Part shown: positions 12,345-23,300 of the stretch, in pieces
Numbering within the stretch: the stretch's first letter is position 1
Layout: each line of letters starts with the position of its first letter
Assembly (NCBI GenBank): GCA_021186555.1
Contig: JAJKFL010000006.1
Span: forward strand, 44,002,705 to 44,066,704
Reading direction: 5' to 3'
Length of the DNA stretch: 64,000 nt
Source of the DNA: Reticulitermes speratus
Taxonomy: Eukaryota; Arthropoda; Insecta; Blattodea; Rhinotermitidae
Notes under the pieces: generated by a model
Databases searched by the model: none
What the model was told of the DNA's origin: nothing
What the model saw: the letters and a program-made list of their open reading frames with translations, nothing else
Program-made: the position numbers and the translations under genes

Positions 12345-12521
12345 TGGAATGTTGCAGGAATTCCCTTACATCATGAGCTTGAGGCAGTGGATGAGTGCAG
12401 GCGCCTCACCGGCAAGGACTATTGCCATGACGTTTGGGGATACTGCCAGAGTAGTCCAGGTCTTGGCAACTTCAGCCAAGAACTTACTGTACAACAGGCA
12501 TTCTCACTCACTGCTAATTAG
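12345..12521 (+). other. Exon-like open block, unidentified
   Basis: The block is bounded by a plausible acceptor (GTTGCAG before 12358) and donor (AAAG/GTAATG near 12526). Two plus frames are open across it. One reads ...TIAMTFGDTARVVQVLATSA..., the other ...LEAVDECRRLTGKDYCHDVW.... I recognise neither. It lies upstream of the MyTH4-FERM pseudogene exons on the same strand and could be a further exon of that locus. It could equally be a chance open block. Confidence 0.25.
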
Positions 12522-12699
12522 TAAAGGTAATGCAATGAAGTGAATGTTTATTTATGGCCTTTATAGTAGGGTATTGTAGTGCTATTATATGACCTTACAA
12601 GCTTCTAATATGTATGCATCTATGTATGTGATTAAAAAGGAAGGAGTGAGGCATATGTATGTCATGTAGAGGGCCATGATGTCTGGGCATTGAAATGGC

Positions 12700-12701
12700 T
12701 T

Positions 12702-12740
<39 letters not shown>

Positions 12741-12752
12741 TGAGAGTGAGGA
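12700..12752 (+). repeat. (TG)n-(AG)n compound microsatellite
   Basis: There are about 12 TG units followed directly by about 7 AG units. It is a simple sequence repeat likely to vary in length between individuals. Confidence 0.95.
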
Positions 12753-13200
12753 AAGTGTGCATATAGCCTGTGACAGTGGTTGATGTGGGCACTGCATTTC
12801 TTTGGATTAGCAGGTTTCTTGATTGTGTGCTGGGAAATTGATCTTTCATGGAAGTTTGAGGCGAGAGTATTCTGGTATGGTACTTTAGATGTGGCAGGTC
12901 CAAAGAAGGTTCTCATGCCAGTATAAGCCAGTTAGAACTTTACTTCCTTTTGAAATACAGAACTTTATAGAATAGCTCAAACTTTTTGTTGTTAAATTGC
13001 ATTGGTGTTGTCGAGTCCTAGCTGTTTGGGAGAAAGTGTGACACTTTGTACAGGAAATATAAAATGCTTGTTTTGTTGTCATGCTTCTTTTAATATTATC
13101 CTCCCACCTGTATGTAGGTCTTTCTAGTGGTCTGCTGCCTTTAATTATTTTAACAGTGAGTCTCCATTTAGGGGAATTAAATTAAATATTGTTCAGTCAG

Positions 13201-13502
13201 GTGATGCAGGTTGCAGAGTGGAGGATGAACATGTGAACTTGAGCCAGTCCATTATGGAGCAATGCATGGGCAAAGAGGCACTGCTCAATGAACTTTATGT
13301 GCAACTTGTGAAGCACACCACTGAGCACCCAGACCCAAATTCCAGGGTGAACCTACACCACTGGGCACAACTGTAATTGGCATGCTCTGTGAATCTTCGG
13401 CCTCAGAAGAAGTCTATCTGCAAATACGTCATTGCACATCTGGAGTGTTGTGCCAGTGGCTGTGTGACTGAGGAAGGCAAGTATGCCCGATTTGCAGAAA
13501 AA
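13201..13502 (+). pseudogene. MyTH4-domain exon of an unconventional-myosin-like pseudogene
   Basis: After an acceptor (GTTCAGTCAG) the frame gives a MyTH4 signature: SIMEQCMGKEALLNELYVQL, then KHTTEHPDPNSRVNLHHW, then ACSVNLRPQKKSICKYVIAHL and EEGKYARFAEK. MyTH4 domains bind microtubules and pair with FERM in myosins VII, X and XV and related proteins. The exon ends at AAA/GTTTGT with a usable donor in phase 0. The frame has a TAA stop between HWAQL and LACSV, where family members have an aliphatic residue. That stop, the second one in the next exon, and the missing FERM core make this a decayed genomic copy. Introns are retained, so it arose by DNA duplication and not by retroposition. Confidence 0.65.
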
Positions 13503-13678
13503 GTTTGTGGGTACATATGTGTGTCTGTGTTGGGAGGTGTAGAGTGGAGTTTTAGAAAATAATGAATTCTCACTAGGATGTACTGGTAGTTTATGAAACT
13601 GCACTGTTTGGAGCAGAAGAATATTATAGACAGTTTCATTAATAATTTGTATCATAACATTAATGTACGCTTTGCGCC

Positions 13679-13978
13679 AGGATATCTCAGCCAGTATAGT
13701 GACTAGCCAAGGGGTGGATATGCAAGGAATTGTGGTTCAGTTTCCAGCAGGGACATGAGCTTTTTCTTTTTTCCAAAAATCTAGTCTGGCTCTAGGCCCA
13801 CCCAGCTTCCTGTTCGATGGGTACTATAGGCTCTTTTTTTCCAGGGTGTAAATCAGCCAGGGCATGAAGCTGGCCACTCGGTCTGATCTGTTGCTGAAGT
13901 TGAAATGGGTGTAGTTGTACCCCTACTGTCGCATATGCCTTCATGGTGTGTACAGGGACAACTTTACCTTTTATTTAA
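13679..13978 (+). mobile_element. tRNA-derived SINE, copy 1
   Basis: A degraded pol III A box (ATATCTCAGCCAGTA) and B box (GGTTCAGTTTCC, about 13734) are followed by a body with GGCTCTAGGCCCACC and CAGCCAGGGCATGAAGCTG. The end contains CTTCATGGTGTGTACAGGG and ACAACTTTACC. The same body recurs at 16596-16895. It resembles the Talua-type SINEs known in termites; that name is from memory and untested. Confidence 0.75.
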
Positions 13979-14499
13979 CATAACGTAGCATGAATTGCAA
14001 GTTTTCTATGTGAAATTTGAAGTTCCGTGGCACCGAGTATCCAGATTCAGTCTTCTAGGATATGGTGCCATGTATGCAGTGATAGTGGAATAAATACATA
14101 AAGCTTGACATTTTCATGTTGCCCACTGTTTTTTAGTGGGAGAATTACATGTGGCTTGACGACCATTATCCTGGTTGGTGGGTTGGACATTGAGGACCAA
14201 TATAATGGGTTCCACAAGGCCAGAGATTAGGTCTGCTGACCAAAACCAAGAACAAGTGATGAACTGAACAACAAATTTGAGACAAACTTAACGTTGTATT
14301 TACCGTGCATTTTCAAATGAGATATGTTCAATTTTCAGGCTAACTACAAATTATGTAAACATTTTAGCAACTTTTAATTCATTTTATAGTATTTTATTTT
14401 ACATACTGTACGAAGTGGACATTATCAGCCCACTCATATTGTACATATATGAATATAACCATATATGTAATAACTGTAAAATCTATGCATATTAATCTC

Positions 14500-14590
14500 T
14501 ATGACCCCCTGAAGATGGTGGTTTAAACCACTGAAATACGTATATGGGAATTTTAAGAATAAACTATTGTGAAAAAGTTTATGTGCATTA
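14500..14590 (+). repeat. Dispersed CTGAAGATGG...TGAAATACG motif
   Basis: CCCTGAAGATGGTGG and CCACTGAAATACG flank a TTTAAA spacer and can pair as a small stem. This is one of about eight such motifs in the window, treated together as a finding. Confidence 0.4.
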
Positions 14591-15715
14591 GTTGGTGATT
14601 ATTGAACATATCAAATTTGAGACAGTTTGCCACTGTTCCTCTTGACGTCTTAAGGAAAAGTGTCGAAGTCTGTCTTCAGGGTTGCAGAATTGTGTATAAA
14701 GTGCTGCGGCCTGTGCCATTATCAGGCACTAAGTGATGATGTATGGGTTTAAAATGGTGCAAGAATTGGAGCAATATAGCATTCCTTTTAGGAGATACAG
14801 ACATTCAACTTGTGTAGTTTGGTATGTAGGCACCAGCGGTTTTGTATAAACTTGTCTACAAAACTGTATGATGTCTCATCTGAGAAGACTGTAATGTGGC
14901 AGCTATTACATATGTCTAAATGTTTTCTGTGTCATCGTCTTGAGGATAGTAGAGGCATTTCATATGCTTGTGTGATTGTCAGGGCAATCAATTCATAAAC
15001 ACATTAGATTCATAATCTCTGTCCCACTACATGGAATATTAAGCAGTAAATACAAAAATGTGTGTAGAAAGATACAAGTGTTACAAGATGACTGCTGTTG
15101 GGTTTGTATGAAAGGTTACATTGATTGACTGGCACCATGTTTGTCTGAAATGTTTCTAATTACCTACAAAACTACACAGCATCCTTAATCCAGAAGCACA
15201 CATTCAAAGTGATTACAACAGTTCCCCACCGAAAAAACACTCAAAATCTCAACACACAGACTCCCTCCCCCCACACACACTTGGGCCCGAAGGGTAAGGG
15301 GGAGAGAGACAGACATACATGCAGCCAACATATGGTATTGGTTATGTCATGTACATTCCAGAAGTGATTTTTAAAGGGAAGAGAGACGTTTTAACCCTTT
15401 TAAGCATGAATTTGACATCATAAAGGTTTAAAAGGTGAGTTTCTACCTCACAGAAAACATATGAAGTCTTCTTTACTAAGAAATGTGGCTTAGAGAAATA
15501 ATTTATTTTATGCTGAGAATTATACAAAGTCAGTAACTATGTTCTGTGGACGATACACAGAGCTTCTTAGTGTTACAGTGCAGTAGGGGGTAACTATAGT
15601 TGCCAGTATGTGTTAAAGAGTTGATACATCCTGTAGGGCAGTAATAGCAAGCTAGCAAGATGTGTGTCTTTCTTGTGAACTGTATGATGTGAATTGTGTT
15701 TGTGTTCGTTTGTAG

Positions 15716-15900
15716 TGCTTCAGTAAGACACAGTGCACTCGGCAGCACCAGTGGCCACCTTCACTCAAAGAGATATTGTGCACCATCAACAGGCATCCCA
15801 TCTATGCTAGATTCCCTTTCATGGATGGTGAGTACCACACTGTTAAGTTCCACCAATCAGCCGCTGCCAGAGATGTTACGTAGATTGTGAAAAAGAAAGA
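15716..15900 (+). pseudogene. FERM N-terminal exon of the myosin-like pseudogene
   Basis: An acceptor (CGTTTGTAG before 15716) opens a phase-0 frame that continues from the MyTH4 exon. It reads QWPPSLKEILCTINRHPIYA, then RFPFMDGEYHTVKFH and AAARDV, the opening of a FERM F1 lobe as found after MyTH4 in myosin tails. A TAG stop follows ARDVT, and the frame then continues IVKKK. No recognisable FERM F1-F3 remainder follows before 17.2 kb. Domain order, strand and phase tie it to 13201-13502. Confidence 0.65.
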
Positions 15901-16059
15901 ACTGTTAAATCTAATATGCAAAGGGAATATTTGTTGCAGCAGGAGACTGGAGAAAAATGTATGATGAGGTGCTTCATGATTTGTTGTGCTTACCAATTAT
16001 TATCTGGGTGATAATATGGTGAAGGATGATATGGGTGGGAGAGAAGAGAAATATGTACA

Positions 16060-16290
16060 GGGTTTTGGTGGGGAAATGTGAAGGGACGGGGCCACGTGGA
16101 AGGCTTAGGCATAGATAAGAGGGTATTATTATTGTGGATTGTAAAGAAGTAAGATGGGGGGTCATGAACTGGATTTATGTGGTTCAGGACAGGGAGATGT
16201 GGCAGACTGTACTGAACATGGTAACAATCTTTGGGGTTCCATAAAATGCAGGGAATTTCTTGACTAACTGAGGAACTGTTAGCTTCTCAA
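16060..16290 (+). pseudogene. 3' end of the same non-LTR ORF2 family (plus strand)
   Basis: The plus frame reads ...EGIIIVDCKEV, MNWIYVVQDREMW and TIFGVP before a stop, matching the typical tail pattern ...NIKMDLQEV...W..LAQDRDRWRA...NLRVP. It contains an internal stop. The downstream CAGGGAATTTCTTGACTAAC is the reverse complement type of the tail at 11340-11410, so the two insertions face opposite ways. Confidence 0.7.
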
Positions 16291-16595
16291 GAAGTATTCT
16301 GCTGCATGTAGTTGGTTAGCCAACTGAACAGCTATGATTGTTTTGCTCTATTCACTGTGTGTAAACATTAAAATTGCTGTCGTTTTGTGTCACTTCCTTT
16401 GAATTCTGATAATGCAGAATTCCTTGAAGATGTAGTCTGTTAGTCACAATTGTTTCTGTCTGCAACACCACACGGTATCACATTTCAGAAGAGAGTAATC
16501 TTCAGATTGCTGGATGACAGCATTATCGTGATTTAAATGAGTGGCATGTGATAATGAGAGTTTTAATTTAAATATGTGACGCATGGAAGGCACTG

Positions 16596-16895
16596 CAGGT
16601 GGGATAGCTCAGACAGTACAGTTACTAGGCTACAGGCTGGACAACCCAGGCTTTGATTCCTGGCAGAGGTAGGAGATTTTCTGTCTCCTCCAAAACACTT
16701 ATTAAGGGCCTGGGGCCTACCTAGTCTCTTGCTTTTCATTGGTTACTGGTGGCTGCTACCAGAGGATTAAAGCAGCCAGGGCGTGAGGCTGACCACTCAT
16801 ATTGATCTAGTATCAACTTTAAGAATGAGTGGCGTTATGCCTGTGTGCCTCTGTGTGTGTCTTCATGGTGTGCACAGGGACAGCTTTACATAACT
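16596..16895 (+). mobile_element. tRNA-derived SINE, copy 2
   Basis: The A box (TAGCTCAGACAGTA at about 16606) and B box (TTTGATTCCTGG at about 16653) are well preserved and about 45 bp apart, as in a tRNA. The body includes GGGCCTGGGGCCTACC and CAGCCAGGGCGTGAGGCTG, and the end has CTTCATGGTGTGCACAGGG. The body aligns with 13679-13978. Confidence 0.8.
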
Positions 16896-17063
16896 CATCA
16901 GAAAATGAAAGCAGGAGATTAAAATTGTGGCATCCTGTGCTATAGTGCTGCTCTAAACTGCCTTATGATTATCACTGGCAGTGAGAAGAAAAAGAGTAAG
17001 GTCATCTTCACATCCCAAGTACTTTTCTTTTTGGAAAGTTTTTGAAACTAATTTTGAAGATTT

Positions 17064-17155
17064 AAGTCTTCTGGGATGTGATGCTGTGTCATTGGGTGAG
17101 AAAAGTGTTGGGAACTGTGTGTCCACTTACAACAGTGCCACATCCCAGAAGGCTT
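17064..17155 (+). repeat. Inverted-repeat copy of the TCTGGGATGTG family
   Basis: TCTTCTGGGATGTGATGC at the left and GTGCCACATCCCAGAAGG at the right are inverted, with about 60 bp between. Related pieces occur at 19871-19980, 34788-34880, 52036-52228, 58012-58172 and 60450-60560. Confidence 0.6.
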
Positions 17156-17265
17156 GAATCCTAGAAACTCTGCTGTGAGAAGATAGGATATATGTTTGAT
17201 ATATGTGTGTGGAGTATTGTAGGTTATGTTTGATGTGCAGTGTTTGTATCATGGTGTTGCTTGCA

Positions 17266-17425
17266 GGCTTGCCAGATTGCCGGCTTCATTCGAGAGTACA
17301 CCGAAGTGCTTCAGCATTACCCTCAGCAAGTGAGACGCAGCAACAACAACGCAAAAACGCGAAGTGGGAGCACTACTAGACCAGTTAGCACTTCTGTGAC
17401 TGTCAAAGATTCTGTTGCAAGTTAG
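17266..17425 (+). pseudogene. Possible last exon of the myosin-like pseudogene
   Basis: A good acceptor (GTTGCTTGCAG) precedes a frame reading ACQIAGFIREYTEVLQHYPQ and then a serine/threonine-rich tail ending in a TAG stop. The first part resembles the end of a FERM F3 lobe (A.EIA.LIRDY.E pattern) seen at myosin C-termini. The link to the two upstream exons rests on strand, order and this short resemblance. It has no internal stop, so it could also be the last exon of a separate gene. Confidence 0.4.
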
Positions 17426-17429
17426 ATGC

Positions 17430-20400
17430 AGCCTGCAGAGTTACGTGTCTGCTTTGTTGAGACCAAGCTGCTGTGTGTAGAATGCTTAGTTTGGAAGAGT
17501 AGCAGATCATCAGCTCAGCCCCCAAAGCGTAATGAAGATATTTTCTTGACGAAATGCAGAGTCTCGACAGTTTGTGTGCATTTGCGTAGTCATATGTGTG
17601 CATGTCTCTGCCGAATTCTTATCCTCGCTGTGCGATGTGATAATCACAGCTACATGTGTAAGTTACTTATTGTGATTGCAAAATCCCCAGTTATAGATTC
17701 TGAATTATCTTTTGTGGGCGATGTTATAGGTGTATAAATTGAGGTATTTAAGTACTTAAGGTAAGTAAGTGAGTGGAGCGATGTTTTTACCAGCGTACAA
17801 TTGAGGTGTATAGTTAATCTCATATTATTTACTATGTATATATAACATTGCACTTGTGTGTAAAGAATAAAATACGTTTAGCATCCCGCCTTCCCTTCCC
17901 ACCATCCTTGGAAATTGCCTGTGTTATCTGCATTGTTTTTGCATTTGGCTTTCTTTATGTATAAAGTTTGTGGCGCAGAGCAGCGTTGTGGAACAAGAAA
18001 GTAGGGCATTGGAGCGCTGGCAGGGCAGTCCCTGCAGGGACTGATAGGCAGGCAGGGAAGATGTCAGTCGGTACAGTGATTGGCCATGGGGGTGGTTACC
18101 AGAGTTTAAGCCAGTGTAAAACTTGCGTTGGTGTTGTAGGTTGTGTCCAATGGTTAGATGACTGCAAGGGAAGTTACGATTCAGGAAGATGTGAATGTAG
18201 GCCTGCATGGGAGTATATTCTGAGCCTTGTTAAGTAGGGTTAGCATTTATTCATAGAAGCGGGATTCGATCCGTGGTGTACTCTGTAAGGACACGATACA
18301 TTGTATAGGAGGCTGGGTGGGCTGCAAGACTGAAGAGTAATGTGCTATTCCGCCAGGGTGCGATATTGCAGTCTACAGACGCATTATCTTTGGTAATTTC
18401 TGCAGAGTTAGGGTATATTGTTGTTTATTTTGTTCTTTATCTACGTGCCTTTAGTCTGCTGGCAAGGGAGGGGGTTAGTGATGGCGGAAGTAATCGGCAT
18501 CGTTGTGTTAGTTGAGATTGCGCTGTGCTGGGGTATTACGCGGCGTGTGGTAATTTTTCGCCGACGGTTCTGTACAATGTATAGAAGAAAAGAGAGTGCA
18601 CCGTGGCGTAATAACGAAGGTGCTCGCGTTGACTGCCAATAGATTTGAAAGGGAGGGGTGGATAGAGGCAACGTTAGGAGTGTCGTGAACTAAGGCTGAT
18701 GGAATAAAGTGAGGCAAGTGTAATGATAAAAAATAAAACAACTATAACAATTAGGGGAAGAAAAAAACAAAACAGCGGGAGGTAGGAGGACACGTAAAGT
18801 GCCATCTAGGTTTCCTAGGCGAAAACCGGTCCCAGAGCGTGCTGATTACTGCCTTGTAAATAAGGGCGACAGTAATTTGGAAAATTGTATGGATAGAAGC
18901 AATAACAAGGAAGGGAAATAGACGAAATTAATGAAAATAAATTATAAATAAGAATATAAACATCTTTCAAATGAAAGCATGGGCTGTAACTGTCACGTTG
19001 TAGATCTGGCTGTCCACAAGTAGGGATCTGTCTTGCCCTTATTCTGATCGGTTATGTATTCTGAGTGATCAGGCACTAAATGCGAGGTATAGTTAGACTT
19101 TTGAGATGAGTAAGGAAGGGATAGACTGTAAGTCCATTTGCGGGTGTTTTACGTTGCGCTATGACTTGCTTAGCCTTGTATTCATTTCATTTACAGCTTT
19201 CAAGGTTAGTAGGTTGACTCGAGGCCGTTTGGTTCAGTTCGTACTGGCGATGATTGTGCGAAGTGTTATTCCTGTTAGCAAAAGTGGTGACAGGACTATG
19301 ACTTTGGTAATAATAGTAAGAATAGAGGTAGTCCAAGGTATAATAGCGATGCGAGCATTACAGAATTTATCATTGTGGCTGCCTTGGTTGTTTTATTACG
19401 GTGTGGTTAACAAATGGTGCTCTAGGTTGAGGTTCTGCCTGCTACACTTTCTACTGTTTTGCAGTTTTTTTAAAACAGTTAATTATTAATTAGGTGGTAG
19501 TTCTGCGTATCTCTGTTCTGCTGGGGGGAGTTCATAATTATTCAATTAAGTTTCTTGTTTGTGTGTTGGGAGGAAGGTTTGTCGGTTAGATGTAGCTAGG
19601 CCTTTGATTATTTGAGGTTTGTAGTAAACCTGGTAAATTGTGGGAATCATTGAATAAATCCTGCAGTGATTGCGAATACTGCTACTATTTATAGGAAGTG
19701 GACAACATACGCATGACGTGTCTTCTAACAACCTGTCGATTTACGAATTTGCAAGCACTGCCCTCGTTCTATCGTAAGTACGAATATATACCCTAGTCCT
19801 CGCAGACAAGGTCTATACAAGTGGTGGGCTGTTGTGAACACAGTGATGGACCTCTCACTTTCATTAAATGCAGGTAATTTCTTGACCCTTGAAAATGGGA
19901 CCGATTCGTTGTCCCACAACGTCGGTGAAGGATTGCCACTCGACGCTGCGTAACATCCCATAAGAGCATAGATCTCGGAATGTTATACCCCATCCCTTTA
20001 TTTTTTATTTTTTTTTTTGCCACGGATTAATATTGACTGCACATCTCATCCACTGCACGTTCTCTACGTCTTGTAGATCAGATTTAATCTGTGCCCTGAT
20101 CCGTGGTTTGTGTGAAATTTCATTCAAAAAGTGTGGCGCAATTTGTTGTCTGTGTTCGAATTTTAAACTGTGTGGTTTTATAACAGCGGTAATATTGGCA
20201 AAGGTAAGAGTTGTAAAGATATAAAGATCAATGTAATCAATAGTTACAATTTAAAAAATCTATTTTGGTATATATTTACGAAAAACCACGGATTCGAACT
20301 CCATTCCACCGTATGCACAGTCACTTCTGTCTTAATGTGCAGCCATATGGAGATTTTTAAATTTAATAAGCTTAACACGGATAGTTAAAAAAGGTTAGGG

Positions 20401-20540
20401 CTACATTATTTGAATACTTTTAGACTAAAGAACGCCAGCTGTCTTCACTGAACTACTATAAAAGAAACAGATAAGACACACTGCTGTCCAGTTCGCGGGA
20501 ACATGCATAGAAGTCTTCCAGTTTACATCGGTGATTGCTT
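17430..20540. other. No gene recognised
   Basis: The span has scattered short ORFs without family resemblance. At 19871-19980 there is a copy of the dispersed family containing CGTTGTCCCACAACGTC and AACATCCCATAAGAGC, matched in the same orientation at 34788-34880. Confidence 0.45.
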
Positions 20541-20544
20541 TCGA

Positions 20545-20720
20545 AGCCGATCCCAGTGGCCGCGCGGTCTAAGGTGTGAGTTTGCAGCTGCTCGCTTGTG
20601 AATGTGTGTTGTAAGGTAGAGTGCTCTGTTATGGGCCGATCCCTCTTCCAGAGGGTTTTTAATGAGTGTGTGTGTCACTGTAATCAAGTGTAACAATAGC
20701 CCGCTACACATACAGTGAGT
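20545..20720 (+). mobile_element. Possible second tRNA-derived SINE family
   Basis: GTGGCCGCGCGGTCTAAGG at about 20556 fits a pol III A box, and GGGCCGATCCCTC at about 20635 is a degraded B box. The spacing is wider than in a tRNA. The rest has no recognised body, so this is a tentative call. Confidence 0.35.
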
Positions 20721-21094
20721 AGGTACAAGACATCAGACTAAGAAAGAAAGAGACTGCCATCAAAGCAATGTCCCTTAAGGCTAATTAATTGTGTTATGAG
20801 TCGCCGAGTTGTTGGAAGCAGCCGAAGTTATTGCTTTTAAAATGAACAGCAGGCAGTATATCGGGCCTTCAAAATAATCCGTGAACAAAGTTATTTTTTT
20901 CAATTAAACTAATTTTCCTTTAATTTTAAAGCAGTAAAATAATCCGATGGAGTCAGAGTACTTCTAAAGAAGCTAATAGCCACGCTACTAGCAAAATATT
21001 GCCAGTCCTTTTTGGAAACCGAAGGTTCATTTACGTCTTCAGCAGGACACGAATATATGCGTTACTGCGCGATATTACGTAACATGCGTGTATG

Positions 21095-21234
21095 CACGGT
21101 GACGAGTTGTGAGCAAGTAGGAATGTCCTCGCGGCTGTTCACGGCTGCTTATTCAGTACATTCACACGGTGACGAGTTGTGAGCAAGTAGGAATGTCCTC
21201 GCGGCTGTTCACGACTGCTTATTCAGTACATTTG
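21095..21234 (+). repeat. 70-bp tandem duplication
   Basis: CACGGTGACGAGTTGTGAGC begins at 21095 and again at 21165. The two 70-bp copies differ at only a few positions, so the duplication is recent. Confidence 0.9.
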
Positions 21235-21464
21235 CACCTGCCCTCCATATCTATAGACTATTTCTTCCATTAGCAGGGAATAAAAGAAACTCAAAAAGCT
21301 CCAATAATATCCAATATTTCATCATCGGCACTACAACTCATACAGTCTTGGCCTCCTACAGAAGTTTCCTCCAGTCCTCACGGTTCATAGCTGTTGCCTC
21401 CAGTTCTTTCCGAGGGTACTTCCTGGTTTCATAACAATCGTTTTTTTACTGTGTAGGTTGTTAG

Positions 21465-21725
21465 CCATAAGATAATCCCTCTTCCAGGAGGACCAGGATT
21501 TGATTTGGGGGTTTACTCCCCTAGGAGTTTGACTTCAACACGCCTAAAGGATCCGCCCTACTTTTGGTTGCGGACTGCTACTTTTTCTGGTCCCTGCGAT
21601 TCGACCTGTCTGGCATGTGTGTCTCTACCAGGAGCTTACACTCCCGCCAGCATAGCTCTGCGGGTCTAGCAGGACACGCAAACCTCCTCATCACGATAAG
21701 GTGACAGTCCTAGGGGAGGAACATT
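21465..21725 (+). repeat. Dispersed interspersed repeat fragment
   Basis: The stretch with CCAGCATAGCTCTGCGGGTC, AGGACACGCAAACCTCC and ACGATAAGGTGACAGTCC has the look of a conserved noncoding end of a termite/cockroach retroelement that I recall as widespread. The family name is not known to me and no second copy lies in the window. Confidence 0.4.
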
Positions 21726-21824
21726 CAATATTTAAACCCTTAAATTAGAATGTGTAGCATTTGGCTCAGACAATTTTGCCTGTCTTATTTTGATCTATCA
21801 TCTTTCCTGTTGATTTTCCAATTT

Positions 21825-22727
21825 CTCAGCTTTGCGTCAATGGTGGTATGGCCCTGAATGGCTGCAGCAGCCGGCCGTCCCCTACATGGCGTTCGACCCC
21901 ACCAGTAGTGCCGCTGATGAGAAGCTGCTAGAAGAGAAGCAACAGATTCTTGTTATGATCGCAAAGCCTGCTGATGATGAAGCATTTTTGAGTTTTTCTT
22001 CCTTTGCTAGATTATCTCGAGTCGTTGCATATGTACTGAGGTTTGTGAACAACGCCAGGCTAGGCAAAGAATCTCGCTTGTCATCTCGACTCTCTTGTGC
22101 AGAGATCCAGAATGCAGTATTGAAGATTGTATTTGTTTTGCAGCATTCTGAGTATGCATCCGAGGTCAAGGAGTTGAAAGGTGGCAGTGCTGTAAGCAGA
22201 ACTAGTAAGTTGAAGGATTTGAATCCCTTTCTTGATGCCAATGAGCTTATCCGGGTTGGTGGTCGCCTCATGAATGCTGACCTATCTTATGATGCAAAGC
22301 ATCCTATCATCCTACCTCCTCGTCATCATGTTACCAGATTGTTGATTGCTCATGAGCATAAAAAATTGCTGCACTCAGGCCCTCAATTGGTGTTGTTTTC
22401 GCTGCGAGCCAAATTTTGGATTCCGAATGGTCACAGCATTGTGAGGCACGCCTTGAAGAGTTGTCTTAAATGCTACAGGTTGAAGGCGACAGGAGCCAGT
22501 CAGCTAATGGGACAACTACCCGTCTGTCGTGTTCGGATGTCACCCCCATTCGCTCATGTTGGAGTCGATTATGGAGGCCCCTTGATGCTGAAGGGCGACA
22601 ATCGAAGAAGTAAGGTGAACTTCAAGGGCTACATTGCGTTATTTGTATGCATGGTCACGAAGGCCATACACCTTGAATTGGTCAAGGACCTACGTAGTGA
22701 AACTTTTCTTTCGGCACTCAAGAGATT
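21825..22727 (+). pseudogene. BEL/Pao LTR-retrotransposon pol fragment (integrase region)
   Basis: The open frame begins after a splice-like CAG with RQWWYGPEWLQQP, a hallmark of the Pao region just before integrase. It continues through an H2C2 zinc-binding segment (HEHKKLLHSG...CLKCYRLKA) and enters the integrase core with PPFAHVGVDYGGPL (first catalytic Asp), then TKAIHLELV and FLSALKRF. The core stops there, so the second Asp and the Glu are missing. No LTRs, reverse transcriptase or protease were found nearby. Integrase would insert element cDNA into host DNA, but this copy is truncated and cannot act. Confidence 0.85.
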
Positions 22728-23300
22728 TGAGGTAACACTCATCTGGATGCCAGGGCATTGTGGTATCCCAGGCAACGAAAAGGTTGATGAAATTGGCTAG
22801 TCAAAGTGCAATGATGTCACTACTGGGCCCAGAGCTGGCTTTGGAATACCTAGATGTTCAGCAAGAGAGGCTATTGAGAGTTGGACTGAGCTTCAACATT
22901 GCATTGCCTGGAAAAATTTACCAGGCCATACACATGGTAAACGTTTTTTAGTAGACCATGCAAGAAAAGACCAGAGGACCTGCTTAAATTAAGTAGGCTT
23001 CAGCTGAGAATGGTAGTTGCATTACTCACAGGCGATGCTCGTGTGAAGAAGCATCTGAATATTATGGGCCTGTTTGATGGTGATCCAAACTGCAGATTTG
23101 CAATTTTGAGACTGAAATGGTGTACATTATTATCTGCTGCTGCGAGGCCTTGGCTGGCCAGCACTAAAATTTCTTTGGAAAGTTCTGTACAGAACCTAAA
23201 GATATAAGCACAGCTTTATTAAAAGACATGTGTCTCTTTGTAAGAGACAGGGTTAATGAAGTTGTGCTGAGAGAACAACATAGAGCTGAAAAATAAGCCT
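22728..23300 (+). pseudogene. RNase H and tail of a Jockey-like non-LTR element, abutting the BEL fragment
   Basis: Directly after the BEL integrase segment, the same frame switches to VTLIWMPGHCGIPGNEKVDE, the RNase H motif of Jockey-type LINEs (normally ...PGH.GI.GNE.AD). A stop follows. The other frames continue with RLQLRMVVALLTGDARVKKH, NIMGLFDGDPNC and KDMCLFVRDRV, the usual C-terminal end of these ORFs. Several frameshifts show decay. The fused open frame of 322 codons is therefore an accident of two retroelements joined at about 22728. Confidence 0.75.

Noticed and set aside
20033..20388. Short plus-strand frames as possible small genes
   Set aside because: No codon-usage contrast, splice signals or similarity that I can recognise; consistent with chance frames.
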